Of a DNA stretch of 64,000 nt, positions 18,212 to 27,759 are shown piece after piece. The stretch's first letter is position 1; every line of letters starts with the position of its first letter. Source of the DNA: Amycolatopsis sp. QT-25 (GTDB lineage Bacteria > Actinomycetota > Actinomycetes > Mycobacteriales > Pseudonocardiaceae). Position numbers and translations under genes: made by a program. The notes beneath the pieces were generated by a model. It saw only the letters and a list, made by a program, of their open reading frames with translations. It was not told where the DNA came from and did no database searches. Location: positions 434,001-498,000 of the forward strand of contig NZ_CP120210.1 of assembly GCF_029369745.1 (NCBI RefSeq). The letters run 5' to 3'.

Positions 18212-19138
18212 TCAGGGCAGGGGTTGGACCGACTCGACCCCGGCGGCCTTCCACCCTTCGGGCAGCCGCTGGAGACGCAGGACGATCGGCAGGTGCTTCT
18301 TGGTCGTCTGCCCGGCTGTGCCGGTGACGCCGGTGACGTCGGTCGTCGCGTGGAGCAGCACGCTCGCCTTGTCGTCCACGACCTCCATGACCGCGGCGGC
18401 CGGATTCGGCACGGGCGACGCCTTCGCGCTCCCGGACCGGATCTGGTTCAGCCGCGCCGCCTTGTCCTGCCGGAACTGCGTCAGCAACGGCCCGGTCGAC
18501 ACGGACTCGTAACGGGCGTAGGTGCCTTCGGGATCGGCTGGATCGACCTGCAACAAGGCTTCCGCGGCGCGGAGAGCGCCATCGCGGGCGGAATCCCGCA
18601 CCCTCGCGAACACCCGGTCACCCGCACCCGGTCTCTCGACCACGGGAGGCGACCCGGCCGGGTTCACGTCGATTTCGCCGATCCGCCAGCGGTCGCCCTC
18701 GCGCACGGTCGCGAGCCGCACCGACGCGATGCCCTTGCTGGTGACACCCGCCCTGGTGCTGCTCTGGTCGAGCACGGTCAGCACCCGCGCCTTGTCCGGC
18801 GTCTCCTCGGCCGCGGCCGAGACGATCACCCTGGTCACGAGTCTGATCGGTTCCGTCGACTTCCGGACCTCGGCGAACAGTTTCGCCAGCTCGTCGCGCG
18901 CGCCCGGCGTCAGGTTGTCGGCGATCGCCTTCTCGTAGGCGGGCGCCGCCGTGCTGTCGTAGGAGAACACCGCTTCGGTCGCGGCCTTGACCGCTGTCAG
19001 CACCGACGCCGTCCGCACCGGGTCGACCAGCGCGACATTCGCGGGCGGAGTCTCCGGTTCGGGCCGGGCGGTGCCGGAGACCGTGGTGGTGCAGCCCGCG
19101 AGCGCGAGCAGCACGGCGAATCCCGCCCAGCGCTTCAC
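18212..19138 (-). CDS. Secreted lipoprotein of unknown function
   Basis: 308 residues. The signal peptide ends LALAGC (Cys16) followed by TTTVSG, a common Pseudonocardiales lipoprotein start. The mature part alternates strands and helices, with LATVREGDRWRIGEIDVNP resembling the NTF2-like fold of Mce-associated and lipoprotein domains. The start codon overlaps the LuxR-type regulator stop by 4 bases (ATGA), so the two are coupled. The gene ends 5 bases from gpmA, convergently. No enzyme motif was found. Confidence 0.75.
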   Translation of the reverse strand: MKRWAGFAVLLALAGCTTTVSGTARPEPETPPANVALVDPVRTASVLTAVKAATEAVFSYDSTAAPAYEKAIADNLTPGARDELAKLFAEVRKSTEPIRLVTRVIVSAAAEETPDKARVLTVLDQSSTRAGVTSKGIASVRLATVREGDRWRIGEIDVNPAGSPPVVERPGAGDRVFARVRDSARDGALRAAEALLQVDPADPEGTYARYESVSTGPLLTQFRQDKAARLNQIRSGSAKASPVPNPAAAVMEVVDDKASVLLHATTDVTGVTGTAGQTTKKHLPIVLRLQRLPEGWKAAGVESVQPLP

Positions 19139-19782
19139 AGGAGGCCGAGCTCCCTGGCCCGCGCGTCGACCTGGAGCCGCGACGTCACCCCGAGCGCGAC
19201 GAGCAGTTCCGACACGCGCCGCTGATAGGTGCGCACGCCCATGCCGAGTGTCTTCGCGGCCTTCTCGTCCTTGCAGCCGGTGGTCAGGAACTCGAGGATC
19301 TGCGGTGCCTCCATCCGGATGTCGGCGAACCGCGCGTCGAACGTCTCCAGGGTCGCGGCCGCCCGCCAGGCGGTTTCGAACAGCGACAGAATGCCCTGTA
19401 CCAGCTCCGGGCGCGAGATGACGCTGTACGAGCGCACCGCCTTGCCCTCGTCGCCCGCCATGATCGCGACGCGCTCGTCGAGCAGGATCGTCTCGTTGAT
19501 CTTCTCGGTGCCGATCCGGATCTGCGCGCCGAGGCCGGACAGGCGGTGCAGATGCCCCGCGGACCGCTCGGTCAGCAGGACGCCGGGCCGGTACAGCTTG
19601 CGGATCCGTTTGTCGCGCACCAGCCGTTCGCCCTGCCGGGTGAGCGACGGCCGGGACAGGGCCCAGGTGTAGAGGTCATCGGCCGCGCACGCGATGTCGG
19701 TCGCCGCGACGAACAGATGAGCCGTCCGGTCGAACAGCTCTTCTTCTCCGCGAATCAGGGAGATGTCACTGACGAGTTCCAC
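19135..19782 (-). CDS. LuxR-type HTH transcriptional regulator
   Basis: 215 residues. The C-terminal 55 residues form a LuxR/GerE-like helix-turn-helix (ILEFLTTGCKDEKAAKTLGMGVRTYQRRVSELLVALGVTSRLQVDARARELGLL region). The N-terminal 150 residues look like a phospholipase D-like sensor segment with HLHRLSGLGAQIRIGTEKINETILLDE, seen in TrmB/LuxR hybrid regulators of actinobacteria; no receiver domain. It probably controls the coupled lipoprotein gene. GTG start; a 290-base gap separates it from divergent senX3. Confidence 0.82.
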   Translation of the reverse strand: MELVSDISLIRGEEELFDRTAHLFVAATDIACAADDLYTWALSRPSLTRQGERLVRDKRIRKLYRPGVLLTERSAGHLHRLSGLGAQIRIGTEKINETILLDERVAIMAGDEGKAVRSYSVISRPELVQGILSLFETAWRAAATLETFDARFADIRMEAPQILEFLTTGCKDEKAAKTLGMGVRTYQRRVSELLVALGVTSRLQVDARARELGLL

Positions 19783-19894
19783 GGCGACAGTGTCCCAACA
19801 TGCCCCGGCCGCCGTGACGGGAACTTCGCTATTCGCCGGCAGGTGGCAGGGGCGGTCCGGATAATCACGACGAAAGTCGGGATCCGGGCATTAG

Positions 19895-19919
19895 TCCCCG
19901 ATGATGTCCCCGTATCGGG
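19895..19919. promoter_or_regulatory. TCCCCGAT/TCCCCGTA repeat in the senX3 upstream gap
   Basis: TCCCCGAT (19895) and TCCCCGTA (19907) repeat directly with a 12-base period, and CCCGAT/ATCGGG form an inverted repeat over the same bases. It lies between divergent LuxR and senX3 genes. An OmpR-type regulator such as RegX3 could bind here; this is speculative. Confidence 0.25.
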
Positions 19920-20072
19920 TGACTCGCCCCACCCAGGAGGTCTCGGTCAGGGGTCGAGCACGTGAACGGGGTCTGACCTGCGGGCGAACAGGGCGTCCGC
20001 AGGTGTCATAGGCATCACGAGTACGCGGCCGGGACTAGGCCAAAAGACTACCCACGCCCTTACGATTCCCCT

Positions 20073-21305
20073 GTGACCACGCCTGTTGCACTCGCCCTGG
20101 CCGTCGGCGGACTGATCGTCGGTGTGGTTTTCGGTTTCCTGATCGCGAGGAGCCGCACCCGCCGCGAAGAGCGGCGACCCGCCGGGCCCACCGTGGCCGA
20201 ACTGCTCGAACGCCTCGTGCGGTCCAGCAACAACGGCGTCGTCGTGCTCAACAAGTTCGGCGACATGGTCCTGCACAACCCCCGTGCCTACGAGCTGGGA
20301 CTGGTGAAGGTCAACCAGGCCGATCCACGGGCCCGCAAGGCCGCCGAGCAGGTGGTCGAGACCGACGAGCCGATGGAGATCGACCTCTCGCCGCTGGAGG
20401 CGAGGGGCCGTCAGCCCGAGGCCGTCCTCGGTGAGGTCCGCCCGCTCGGCGACGGGTTCACCGTGGTCGAAGCCGTCGACCACTCCGAGGCGGCCCGCCT
20501 CGAAGCCGTCCGGCGGGACTTCGTCGCGAACGTCAGCCACGAACTGAAGACGCCGGTGGGCGCGATCGCGCTGCTCACCGAGGCCATCCTCGACGCCGCG
20601 GAAGACACGGAGGAGGTGCGCCGCTTCGGCGGCAAGATCCTCCGCGAATCGACGCGGCTCGGCCAGCTCGTCACCGAGCTGATCGCGCTGTCGCGGCTGC
20701 AGGGCGCCGAGCGGCTGCCCGATCTGAACGTGGTCGAGGTCGACGCCGTGGTCCGCGAGGCGCTCGGCCGGACGACGCTTTCGGCGGAATCCGCCGAGAT
20801 CACCATCACCACCGACGCGGCCAGCGGCCTGCTCATCGAGGGCGACCGGACGCTGATGGTGACCGCGTTGTCGAATCTGCTGGAGAACGCCGTCGCGTAC
20901 TCGCAGGCGGGCAGCCCGGTGTCGATCAGCAGACGGCTGGTCGACGGGAAGGTCGAGATCGCGGTGACCGACCGCGGCATCGGCATCGCCGAGGACGAGC
21001 AGCAGCGTGTCTTCGAGCGGTTCTACCGCGCCGACAAGGCACGGTCGCGGGCGACCGGCGGCACCGGGCTGGGCCTGGCGATCGTCAAGCACGTGGCCGC
21101 CAACCACGGCGGTTCGGTCGGTCTCTGGAGCCGTCCCGGCACCGGATCGACCTTCACCTTGCGGATCCCCGCGCACATCCCCGCCGAACCGGCCGCGACC
21201 GTGAAACAGATTCCGCCGGCGTCCCGGCCGGAGAAGACCCCCGAGCGGACACCCCGTCTCGTGGCAACAGGGCAAGAAAGCCCCGACCATGGAGGAAACC
21301 TGTGA
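20073..21305 (+). CDS. senX3: Sensor histidine kinase SenX3
   Basis: 410 residues, GTG start 6 bases after TACGAT (20061-20066), probably leaderless. One N-terminal membrane helix (4-24), a PAS-like domain (about 38-135, VAELLERLVRSSNNGVVVLN), a HisKA domain with phosphorylated His156 in NVSHELKTPVGAI, and an HATPase domain with NLLENAVAYS, DRGIGIAEDEQ and GTGLGLAIVKH. There is a single membrane helix, as seen from this sequence. With RegX3 it forms the phosphate-responsive system of mycobacteria and relatives (PhoR in Streptomyces). Its stop overlaps the regX3 start. Confidence 0.94.
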   Translation: MTTPVALALAVGGLIVGVVFGFLIARSRTRREERRPAGPTVAELLERLVRSSNNGVVVLNKFGDMVLHNPRAYELGLVKVNQADPRARKAAEQVVETDEPMEIDLSPLEARGRQPEAVLGEVRPLGDGFTVVEAVDHSEAARLEAVRRDFVANVSHELKTPVGAIALLTEAILDAAEDTEEVRRFGGKILRESTRLGQLVTELIALSRLQGAERLPDLNVVEVDAVVREALGRTTLSAESAEITITTDAASGLLIEGDRTLMVTALSNLLENAVAYSQAGSPVSISRRLVDGKVEIAVTDRGIGIAEDEQQRVFERFYRADKARSRATGGTGLGLAIVKHVAANHGGSVGLWSRPGTGSTFTLRIPAHIPAEPAATVKQIPPASRPEKTPERTPRLVATGQESPDHGGNL

Positions 21306-21991
21306 CGAGGGTTCTCATCGTCGAGGACGAAGAGTCGTTCGCCGATCCGCTCGCGTTCTTGCTCCGCAAGGAGGGCTTCACCGCCGCCGTCGCCGTGACG
21401 GGGCAGCAGGCGCTCGAGGAGTTCGACCGCAACGGCGCCGACATCGTCCTGCTCGATCTCATGCTCCCCGGCATGAGCGGCACCGACGTCTGCAAGCAGC
21501 TCAGGCAGCGTTCCGCGGTGCCGGTGATCATGGTGACCGCACGAGACAGCGAGATCGACAAGGTCGTCGGGCTGGAACTCGGCGCCGACGACTACGTCAC
21601 CAAGCCGTACTCGGCCCGTGAGCTCATCGCGCGGGTGCGTGCGGTGCTGCGCCGCGGCGGCGAGCCGGGCTCCGAAGGCGATCTGGCACCGCTCGTGCTG
21701 GCCGCCGGGCCGGTGCGCATGGACGTCGAACGGCACGTCGTGACCGTCGACGGCGAGGAGGTCTCCTTGCCGCTGAAGGAGTTCGACCTGCTCGAATACC
21801 TGCTGCGCAACGTGGGCCGCGTGCTCACCCGCGGGCAGCTGATCGACCGGGTGTGGGGCGCGGACTACGTCGGCGACACCAAGACGCTCGACGTCCACGT
21901 GAAGCGCCTGCGGTCGAAGATCGAACCGGACCCTGGATCGCCCCGGCACCTGGTCACGGTGCGTGGCCTCGGCTACAAGTTCGAGACGTGA
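21302..21991 (+). CDS. regX3: Response regulator RegX3 (OmpR/PhoB family)
   Basis: 229 residues. Receiver domain with VLIVEDEESF, phosphoacceptor Asp52 in VLLDLMLPG, conserved Thr/Ser in MVTARDSE and Lys in DDYVTKPYS; C-terminal winged helix (about 135-227) with EFDLLEYLLRNVGRVLTR and DVHVKRLRSKIE. It should bind promoters of phosphate-scavenging genes as a dimer on direct repeats. GTGA overlap with senX3 gives strict coexpression. ppx lies next downstream. Confidence 0.96.
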   Translation: MTRVLIVEDEESFADPLAFLLRKEGFTAAVAVTGQQALEEFDRNGADIVLLDLMLPGMSGTDVCKQLRQRSAVPVIMVTARDSEIDKVVGLELGADDYVTKPYSARELIARVRAVLRRGGEPGSEGDLAPLVLAAGPVRMDVERHVVTVDGEEVSLPLKEFDLLEYLLRNVGRVLTRGQLIDRVWGADYVGDTKTLDVHVKRLRSKIEPDPGSPRHLVTVRGLGYKFET

Positions 21992-22232
21992 TCCCTCTGT
22001 CGCGCTGACGAAGATTTCGCCGAGGGGGCGTCCTGCACTCGCCCCGTCACGTGGGTGGGCAGGCGCCCCCTTCGTCGAAATTCCCGTGGGTCTTCGGCCC
22101 GAAAAGGCGCGCGACGGTGAAGTCTCCGTCCGGCGCGGGACGCCCGTGGCGAGACCGCGTCGACGGTTGTTGCGATACAGATCACGGTTACGGTTTCGTG
22201 ACCTGACGTGGGGACGGGTACCGTAGTCGCTC

Positions 22233-23222
22233 GTGCGCCTAGGGGTCCTCGACGTCGGTTCCAACACCGTCCACCTGCTCGTGGTCGACGCCCACCGTGG
22301 CGCCCACCCGACCCCGATGCATTCCGAGAAAGCCGTCCTCCGGCTCGCGGAGCAGATCACCCGCAACGGCGACCTGAGCCGTACGGGTGCGGACAGTCTC
22401 GTGCGGGCGGTCGAATCGGCGAAGGCGGCCGCGGTCCGGCTCGGCTGCGAAGAGGTCATGGCGTTCGCGACCTCCGCGGTCCGCGAAGCCAAGAACGCCC
22501 CGAAGGTGCTGGCGAAGGTCCAGGAACAGACCGGCGTCGAACTGAAGGTGCTTTCCGGGATCGACGAATCCCGGCTCACCTTCCTCGCCGTCCGCCGCTG
22601 GTTCGGCTGGTCGGCGGGAAAACTGCTCGTACTCGACATCGGCGGCGGCTCGCTGGAGATCGCGATGGGCCGCGACGAGGAGCCGGATCTGGCCGAATCG
22701 CTGCCCTTGGGCGCCGGCCGGACCACCAGGACCCGGTTCCAGCACGACCCGCCGACCCGCTCGGAGCTCATCGCGACTTCGGCGTGGCTCGAAGAACAAC
22801 TCGCCCCGCTCGCGAAGAAGGTCGCCAAATTGGGTGAACCCGATCGTGTCGTGGCGACGTCGAAGACGTTCCGGTCGCTCGCCCGGCTGACCGGAGCGGC
22901 GCCGTCGGCCAGCGGGCCGCATGTGCGCCGTACCCTGACCGACACCGCGTTGCGCCAGCTCATCGCGTTCATCTCCCGGATGACCGCCCATGACCTGGCT
23001 CAACTGGAGGGGGTCAGTACGGGCAGGGCGCATCAGCTGGTGGCCGGCGCGCTCGTCGCGCAAGCCACCATGCGGGCGCTTTCCCTGGAAGAACTGGAGA
23101 TTTGTCCGTGGGCGCTGCGAGAAGGTGTCATCCTTCGACGGCTGGACCATTCGAACGGTGCGGACGAGACTGTGGGCGGCAGCGCCCGACTGGACTTAGT
23201 CGACGGAGAACGGGCACGGTGA
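22233..23222 (+). CDS. ppx: Exopolyphosphatase / Ppx-GppA family phosphatase
   Basis: 329 residues in the actin-like ASKHA fold: phosphate-1 motif [17 protein letters not shown], phosphate-2 motif [15 protein letters not shown], and a helical C-terminal part ending [12 protein letters not shown]. It hydrolyses polyphosphate or pppGpp. M. tuberculosis has the homologous ppx1 in the same place after the senX3-regX3 locus, which supports a phosphate role. The GTG start follows TACCGT (22219-22224) by 8 bases without a ribosome site. Codon 322 (23196-23198) is the rare TTA. Confidence 0.9.
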   Translation: MRLGVLDVGSNTVHLLVVDAHRGAHPTPMHSEKAVLRLAEQITRNGDLSRTGADSLVRAVESAKAAAVRLGCEEVMAFATSAVREAKNAPKVLAKVQEQTGVELKVLSGIDESRLTFLAVRRWFGWSAGKLLVLDIGGGSLEIAMGRDEEPDLAESLPLGAGRTTRTRFQHDPPTRSELIATSAWLEEQLAPLAKKVAKLGEPDRVVATSKTFRSLARLTGAAPSASGPHVRRTLTDTALRQLIAFISRMTAHDLAQLEGVSTGRAHQLVAGALVAQATMRALSLEELEICPWALREGVILRRLDHSNGADETVGGSARLDLVDGERAR

Positions 23223-23327
23223 AGAGGTGACGGAAATGCGGATGACGGTGGATAGCGCGCGCGACGCCGCCGATGCTCCGTCGCGTGCCGGTTCGCAACG
23301 GCCGGAGCGCGCATTGGACAGCACGGT

Positions 23328-24995
23328 ATGACGGACGAGACAGAGAGCGGCCGGCCACAGAAGACCGTGGCGGAGCTGCTCGCGCAGCACGGAGCCCAGC
23401 CGGAAGGCGGGCGCCGCAGGCGACGCCGTGCGGCCGACGACGAGGACGAGGCCCCCGAGCCCACTCGCGGAAGGCGCGCGCCGTCGGTGAGCGACACCGC
23501 GCCGCAGGCGATCATCGACCGGGTGTCCGGCGACACCCCGCCGCCGCCCAACCGTCCGCCGCGTCGTACGCGCCCCCAAGATTCGGGCGGGCGACCGGTT
23601 CCGCAGCCGCAGCAGGACTCCGGCGCACGTCCGGTCCCGCCGCCGCACCAGGACTCCGCGCCGCTGCCGGTGCCGCCGGACGTCGCGTCCACCCCGACCC
23701 GGCAGACGGCGCCGGTGCGCCCGCCGCAGGAGCAGAGCGGCTATCAGCAGCGGCCGCCGCAACCGCCGCAGCAATCCGGTCAGTTCGCGCGGCCCACCCC
23801 GCCGCAGGAGCAAAGCGGTTACCAGCAGCGGCCGCCGCAACAGTCGGGTCAATTCGTCCGGCCGGCTCCGCCGCAGGAGCAGTCCGGCTACCAGCAGCGC
23901 CCGCCGGACTCCGAGGGCCTGCCCCCGCGTGGCCGACCCCGCCCGGCGGGCCCGGAGGAGACCCGCGGCGTGGTGCCGCCGGTCCGTCGTCGCCCCGAGC
24001 CGACGGCCGGACCCCCGGCAGCACCCCCGTCGGGACTGTCCGCGAGACTCGACGGCGGCCTTGATGGTCCCGGTGGCCTCGATGGTCCCGGTGGTCCCGA
24101 TGCCCCCTCCGAAGACGTGCAGGATCAGCCGGGCCCGATGGCAGGCGGCGGTTTCGCGACGCCGCCCGCCCAGCCGGCGCGACGCCGACGTCCGCCGGCG
24201 CGGCCCGCCCAGCCCAAGGCCGAGCCGAGCACCGAGCAGTTCGCCGCGGTCGGCGACGAACCCGCGCCCGAACCCGAGGCGCCCGCGCCCGTCGAGCCGG
24301 CGGCGCCGCCCGCCGGGCTCGCCGGATGGCGCAAGCGCAGGCAGAAGGTGCAGTCCGAGGAGACCGAGATCGGCGGGATCCCGCCGGTACCGCCCCCGGT
24401 CGCGCCCGTCGGACCGGACGCCGGCCCCGAGCCGGACCCGTTCGACGGGGGCCCGCCCACCATGGGTTCTTCCCACCCGCCCCACCCCGCGCCGATGCCG
24501 TTCGTGCCGCCCCACTCGCTGGACGACCGCGAGCGGCAGGACAACCTCGACGACTACGAGCGCGAGTTCGCCGACCCGGCGTACCCGGACGGCGGCCCCG
24601 ACTTCGAGCGCGACGACTACAGCTACCGTGCCGACGACTACGAGGACGACTACGAAGACGATCCGGTCGAGGACGTCGAGCGCGTCGAGCACGTTGAGGA
24701 CGACGAGCCCGCGGCACCGGCCGAGAAGGTCTCGCCGGGCAAGCAGTGGCTGGCGTTGGCCGGTCAGCTCGCCCTCGGCGTGGTCGGTGGCGCGGGCGTC
24801 TGGCTGGGCTTCAACTGGCTGTGGGTCGCCCTCCCCGCCGCCGCGCTGGCCGCCGCGGTGCTGGTGATCGTCGCGCTGGTGTGGATCGTCCGGAGGATCC
24901 GCAAGGCGGAGGATCTCCAGACCCTGGTGCTCGCGGTGCTGGTCGGACTGGTGGTGACGGTCTCACCGGCCGCACTCCTCTTGGTCGCGCGTTAG
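23328..24995 (+). CDS. Proline-rich membrane protein with repeated PQEQSGYQQRPP units
   Basis: 555 residues, ATG start. About 475 N-terminal residues are disordered, rich in Pro, Gln, Arg and acidic residues, with three copies of a unit PPQEQSGYQQRPP plus QSGQF-RP linkers (about 132-190), repeated also at DNA level (23725-23905). After an acidic stretch (DDYEDDYEDDPVEDVERVE) come two membrane helices (about 486-512 and 530-552). It occupies the place of M. tuberculosis Rv0497, a membrane protein of unknown function. Disordered tail cytoplasmic by the positive-inside rule (inference). Confidence 0.82.
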   Translation: MTDETESGRPQKTVAELLAQHGAQPEGGRRRRRRAADDEDEAPEPTRGRRAPSVSDTAPQAIIDRVSGDTPPPPNRPPRRTRPQDSGGRPVPQPQQDSGARPVPPPHQDSAPLPVPPDVASTPTRQTAPVRPPQEQSGYQQRPPQPPQQSGQFARPTPPQEQSGYQQRPPQQSGQFVRPAPPQEQSGYQQRPPDSEGLPPRGRPRPAGPEETRGVVPPVRRRPEPTAGPPAAPPSGLSARLDGGLDGPGGLDGPGGPDAPSEDVQDQPGPMAGGGFATPPAQPARRRRPPARPAQPKAEPSTEQFAAVGDEPAPEPEAPAPVEPAAPPAGLAGWRKRRQKVQSEETEIGGIPPVPPPVAPVGPDAGPEPDPFDGGPPTMGSSHPPHPAPMPFVPPHSLDDRERQDNLDDYEREFADPAYPDGGPDFERDDYSYRADDYEDDYEDDPVEDVERVEHVEDDEPAAPAEKVSPGKQWLALAGQLALGVVGGAGVWLGFNWLWVALPAAALAAAVLVIVALVWIVRRIRKAEDLQTLVLAVLVGLVVTVSPAALLLVAR

Positions 24996-25017
24996 CGGCC
25001 TCGGGAAGAATGCCGGA

Positions 25018-25815
25018 ATGGCTCAGCAGGTTCCGGTCGGCCTTTCGACGGCGTCCGTCTGGCCGTTGCGGGCGGGCACGGCTTTCGAACTGGCCGCCGA
25101 CCTCGGCTACGACGGCGTCGAGGTGATGGTCTGGGCCGACCCGGTCAGCCAGGACATCTCCGCGCTGCGCCGGTGGTCGCGCCGCACCGGGGTGCCGGTG
25201 CTGTCGATCCACTCGCCGTCGCTGCTGATCACCCAGCGCGTGTGGTCGCCGGATCCCGAAGTGCGCCTGCGGATGTCCGTGGACGCGGCCCAGGAGCTGG
25301 GCGCGCGCACGGTCGTGGTGCATCCGCCGTTCCGATGGCAGCGCCGCTACGGCGACGCGTTCGGCGACCTCGTCGACGAACTCGAGGAGACCAGCGGCGT
25401 CGCGATCGCGGTCGAGAACATGTTCAAGGTCCGGCCGCCCGGTGGCTCGCGGACGTCACGCGTCTCGGCCTTCCGGCCCTCGATCGACCCTACGGACGTA
25501 GGGTTTCGCCACTACACGCTCGACCTGTCCCATACAGCGGCAGCCGGGATGGACGCCCTCGCCCTCGCCGATCGGATGGGTTCCGGGCTCGCGCACGTCC
25601 ATCTGGCGGACGGCACCGGACTCCCGAAGGACGAGCATCTGGTACCCGGACGCGGGATCGAACCCTGCGCCGAACTCCTCGAAAAGCTCGTGAACAGTGA
25701 TTTTTCCGGACAGGTCGTACTGGAGATCAACACCCGCCGGTCGCCGGGCGCGGCGCAACGCTCGCGAGACCTCGCGGAGTCACTCTTGTTCGCGAGGCTG
25801 CACCTAGGCCAGTGA
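25018..25815 (+). CDS. Sugar phosphate isomerase/epimerase (xylose isomerase-like TIM barrel)
   Basis: 265 residues. AP endonuclease 2/XylI-like TIM barrel: LGYDGVEVMVWADP, a metal-ligand glutamate in IAVENMFKVRPPGG, Asp/His in YTLDLSHTAAAGMD, and HVHLADGTG, EINTRR near the end. The metal ligands Glu, Asp, His and Glu are all visible, so it should be an active metal-dependent isomerase or related enzyme; substrate unknown. It is the homologue of M. tuberculosis Rv0498 by position and follows the proline-rich membrane gene by 22 bases. Confidence 0.85.
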   Translation: MAQQVPVGLSTASVWPLRAGTAFELAADLGYDGVEVMVWADPVSQDISALRRWSRRTGVPVLSIHSPSLLITQRVWSPDPEVRLRMSVDAAQELGARTVVVHPPFRWQRRYGDAFGDLVDELEETSGVAIAVENMFKVRPPGGSRTSRVSAFRPSIDPTDVGFRHYTLDLSHTAAAGMDALALADRMGSGLAHVHLADGTGLPKDEHLVPGRGIEPCAELLEKLVNSDFSGQVVLEINTRRSPGAAQRSRDLAESLLFARLHLGQ

Positions 25816-25956
25816 CAAAGATCGTCCCCGGGTGCGGAGATTCATTCCTCCCTGCGCCCGAGGCGCTGGTACACGTAAAGTTCCGACCGTGAACCAGCTG
25901 CGTTTGTTGATCTCCCGCACCCCCATGGATCGGCTCGTGGCCTGGGTCAGTGCTCG

Positions 25957-26787
25957 GTGAGCGCGGCCGACGAAACGAGCACCTCCTTCGACGCGGCCTG
26001 CGCGACGAGATCACTGGGTGACGGTACTTTCACGGCGGTACTCCGTACCGAATGGTCGATCGGCGGACATCCGCACGGCGGCTTCCTGATGGCCCTGATG
26101 GCCAAGGCCGCCCTCACGTTCCTCCACGAACGCGGCGAGCCGCCGTCCGAGCCGCTGGCGATCAGCGCGGAGTTCCTGCATCCGCCCGCGGTGGGGCCGG
26201 TGTTGCTGCGCATGGACGTCCGGAAGGTCGGAAGGCGCGCCTCCGTCGTCGCGGTCCTGCTGGAGCAGCGGGGCCGCAGCTGCGTGGAGGCCAGGGTGAC
26301 CACGGGGCGCCTGCCGATGCGGCGGCCGGAGTGGACCGAGGTCCCGGCCATGCCCGTGGAGCCGCCGCCCGGCGCGGCACCCATGACCGGTGAGACTTCC
26401 GAAGGCCTGTTCAACCTCGCGAAGGGCTGCGAGGTCCGGCTCGATCCGGCGAGTGTCGGCTACCTGCACGGCCGGATCGGGGACCCGCCGAAGATCCGGC
26501 TGTGGGTCCGGCCGCGGCACGGGCTCCCGGATCCGTTCTTCGCGCTGCTCGCGAGCGACGTGAACCCGCCGGTGGTCTACAACCTCGGCCGGGTCGGCTG
26601 GGCGCCGACCGTGCAGCTGACCGCGTTGCTGCGCACCCGGCCGGCGCCGGGCTGGCTGCGGGTGATCGTCGAGAGCCGGTCGGTGCACGAGGCCTGGTTC
26701 GACTCGGACGCGCTCGTCGTGGACTCGCAGGGCAGGCTGGTCTGTCAGGCGCGGCAGCTGGCGCTCGCCCCGGCGCCCGGCGGTTGA
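25957..26787 (+). CDS. Acyl-CoA thioesterase family protein (double hotdog)
   Basis: 276 residues. TesB-like layout: first hotdog with WSIGGHPHGGFLMALMAKAAL and AEFLHPPAVGPVLLRMDVRKVGRRASVV, second with VVYNLGRVGWAPTVQLTALLRTRPAPGWLRV and VDSQGRLVCQARQLAL. Family members hydrolyse acyl-CoA thioesters in the cytoplasm. GTG start. The 141-base gap before it shows no gene. proC follows on the same strand. Confidence 0.85.
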   Translation: MSAADETSTSFDAACATRSLGDGTFTAVLRTEWSIGGHPHGGFLMALMAKAALTFLHERGEPPSEPLAISAEFLHPPAVGPVLLRMDVRKVGRRASVVAVLLEQRGRSCVEARVTTGRLPMRRPEWTEVPAMPVEPPPGAAPMTGETSEGLFNLAKGCEVRLDPASVGYLHGRIGDPPKIRLWVRPRHGLPDPFFALLASDVNPPVVYNLGRVGWAPTVQLTALLRTRPAPGWLRVIVESRSVHEAWFDSDALVVDSQGRLVCQARQLALAPAPGG

Positions 26788-26889
26788 CGGCGGTTTGGCA
26801 CGCTGGGCGGCATGAGCGAGCTTGCGGGGCGAATCATCGGCACAGTGCCCGCTCATACGACGGAAAGTGACCCGGCACGGGAAGAAGGC

Positions 26890-27759
26890 ATGAGTGTGAT
26901 CGCGGTTCTGGGTGCCGGGAAGATCGGGGAGGCCCTGCTCTCGGGTCTGCTGCAGGGCGGGCACAGCCCCGCCGACCTGCTGTTCACCGAACGCTATCCG
27001 GCACGCGTGGCGGAGCTGACCGAACGCTACGGCGTGCACGGGGTCACCGTCGCCGACGCCGCGCGGCGGGCCGACGTGCTGGTCGTCGCGGTCAAACCGC
27101 AGGACATCGAACCGGTGCTGGACGAACTCGCGCCGCTGCTCGGCAAGGAGTCGCTGGTGGTCTCGCTGTGCGCGGGCCTGCCGACGGCCCTGTACGAGCG
27201 CAGGCTGGCCGAGGGCGTCCCGGTGGTGCGGGTCATGCCGAACACCCCGATGCTGGTCGGAGAGGCGATGAGCGCGGTCTCCGCGGGCGCGCACGCCACC
27301 GCCGAGCACATCGCGGTGGTGAAGGACCTGCTCTCGCACGTCGGGCAGGTCGTCGAGGTGCCGGAGTCGCAGCAGGACGCCGTCACGGCGCTGTCCGGAT
27401 CCGGACCCGCGTACTTCTTCTACCTGGTCGAGGCCATGATCGACGCCGGGATCCTGCTCGGCCTGCCCCGCGCGCTCGCCGGGCAGCTGATCATCCAGTC
27501 CGCGGTCGGGGCGGCGAAGATGCTCGCCGAGTCCGACGAACACCCGGTGCTGCTGCGCGAAGCCGTCACCTCGCCCGCCGGGACCACCATCAACGCCATC
27601 CGCGAGCTGGAGAAGCATGGCGTCCGCGCGGCGCTTTTGGCCGCCATCGAGGCCGCCAAGGATCGCTCGACCGAGTTGGGTACCGCCCACGAACCCCGCA
27701 ATCAGTCACCTACTCGTGCGTCGGTGGAGGACTCGTTCGGGCAGGTTCCCCGCAAGTAG
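26890..27759 (+). CDS. proC: Pyrroline-5-carboxylate reductase
   Basis: 289 residues from the ATG at 26890, where MSVIAVLGAGKIGEALLSGLLQGG gives the expected N-terminal Rossmann motif; an ATG at 26812 would add 26 residues but has no family support. The conserved VMPNTPMLVGEAMSAVS and ALSGSGPAYFFYLVEAMIDAG motifs are intact. It makes proline from P5C with NAD(P)H. The last 22 or so residues (after AHEP) and the TAG stop are encoded inside a long palindrome (27695-27774), so the tail is repeat-derived and absent from typical ProC, which ends soon after the AAKDRSTEL helix. Confidence 0.94.
   Translation: MSVIAVLGAGKIGEALLSGLLQGGHSPADLLFTERYPARVAELTERYGVHGVTVADAARRADVLVVAVKPQDIEPVLDELAPLLGKESLVVSLCAGLPTALYERRLAEGVPVVRVMPNTPMLVGEAMSAVSAGAHATAEHIAVVKDLLSHVGQVVEVPESQQDAVTALSGSGPAYFFYLVEAMIDAGILLGLPRALAGQLIIQSAVGAAKMLAESDEHPVLLREAVTSPAGTTINAIRELEKHGVRAALLAAIEAAKDRSTELGTAHEPRNQSPTRASVEDSFGQVPRK

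Noticed and set aside
21023-22972. A 649-residue minus-strand open frame across regX3 and ppx
   Set aside because: Antisense to intact two-component and phosphatase genes.
26812-26889. Longer ProC start at 26812
   Set aside because: Adds 26 residues absent from the family; the Rossmann fold starts correctly at 26890.
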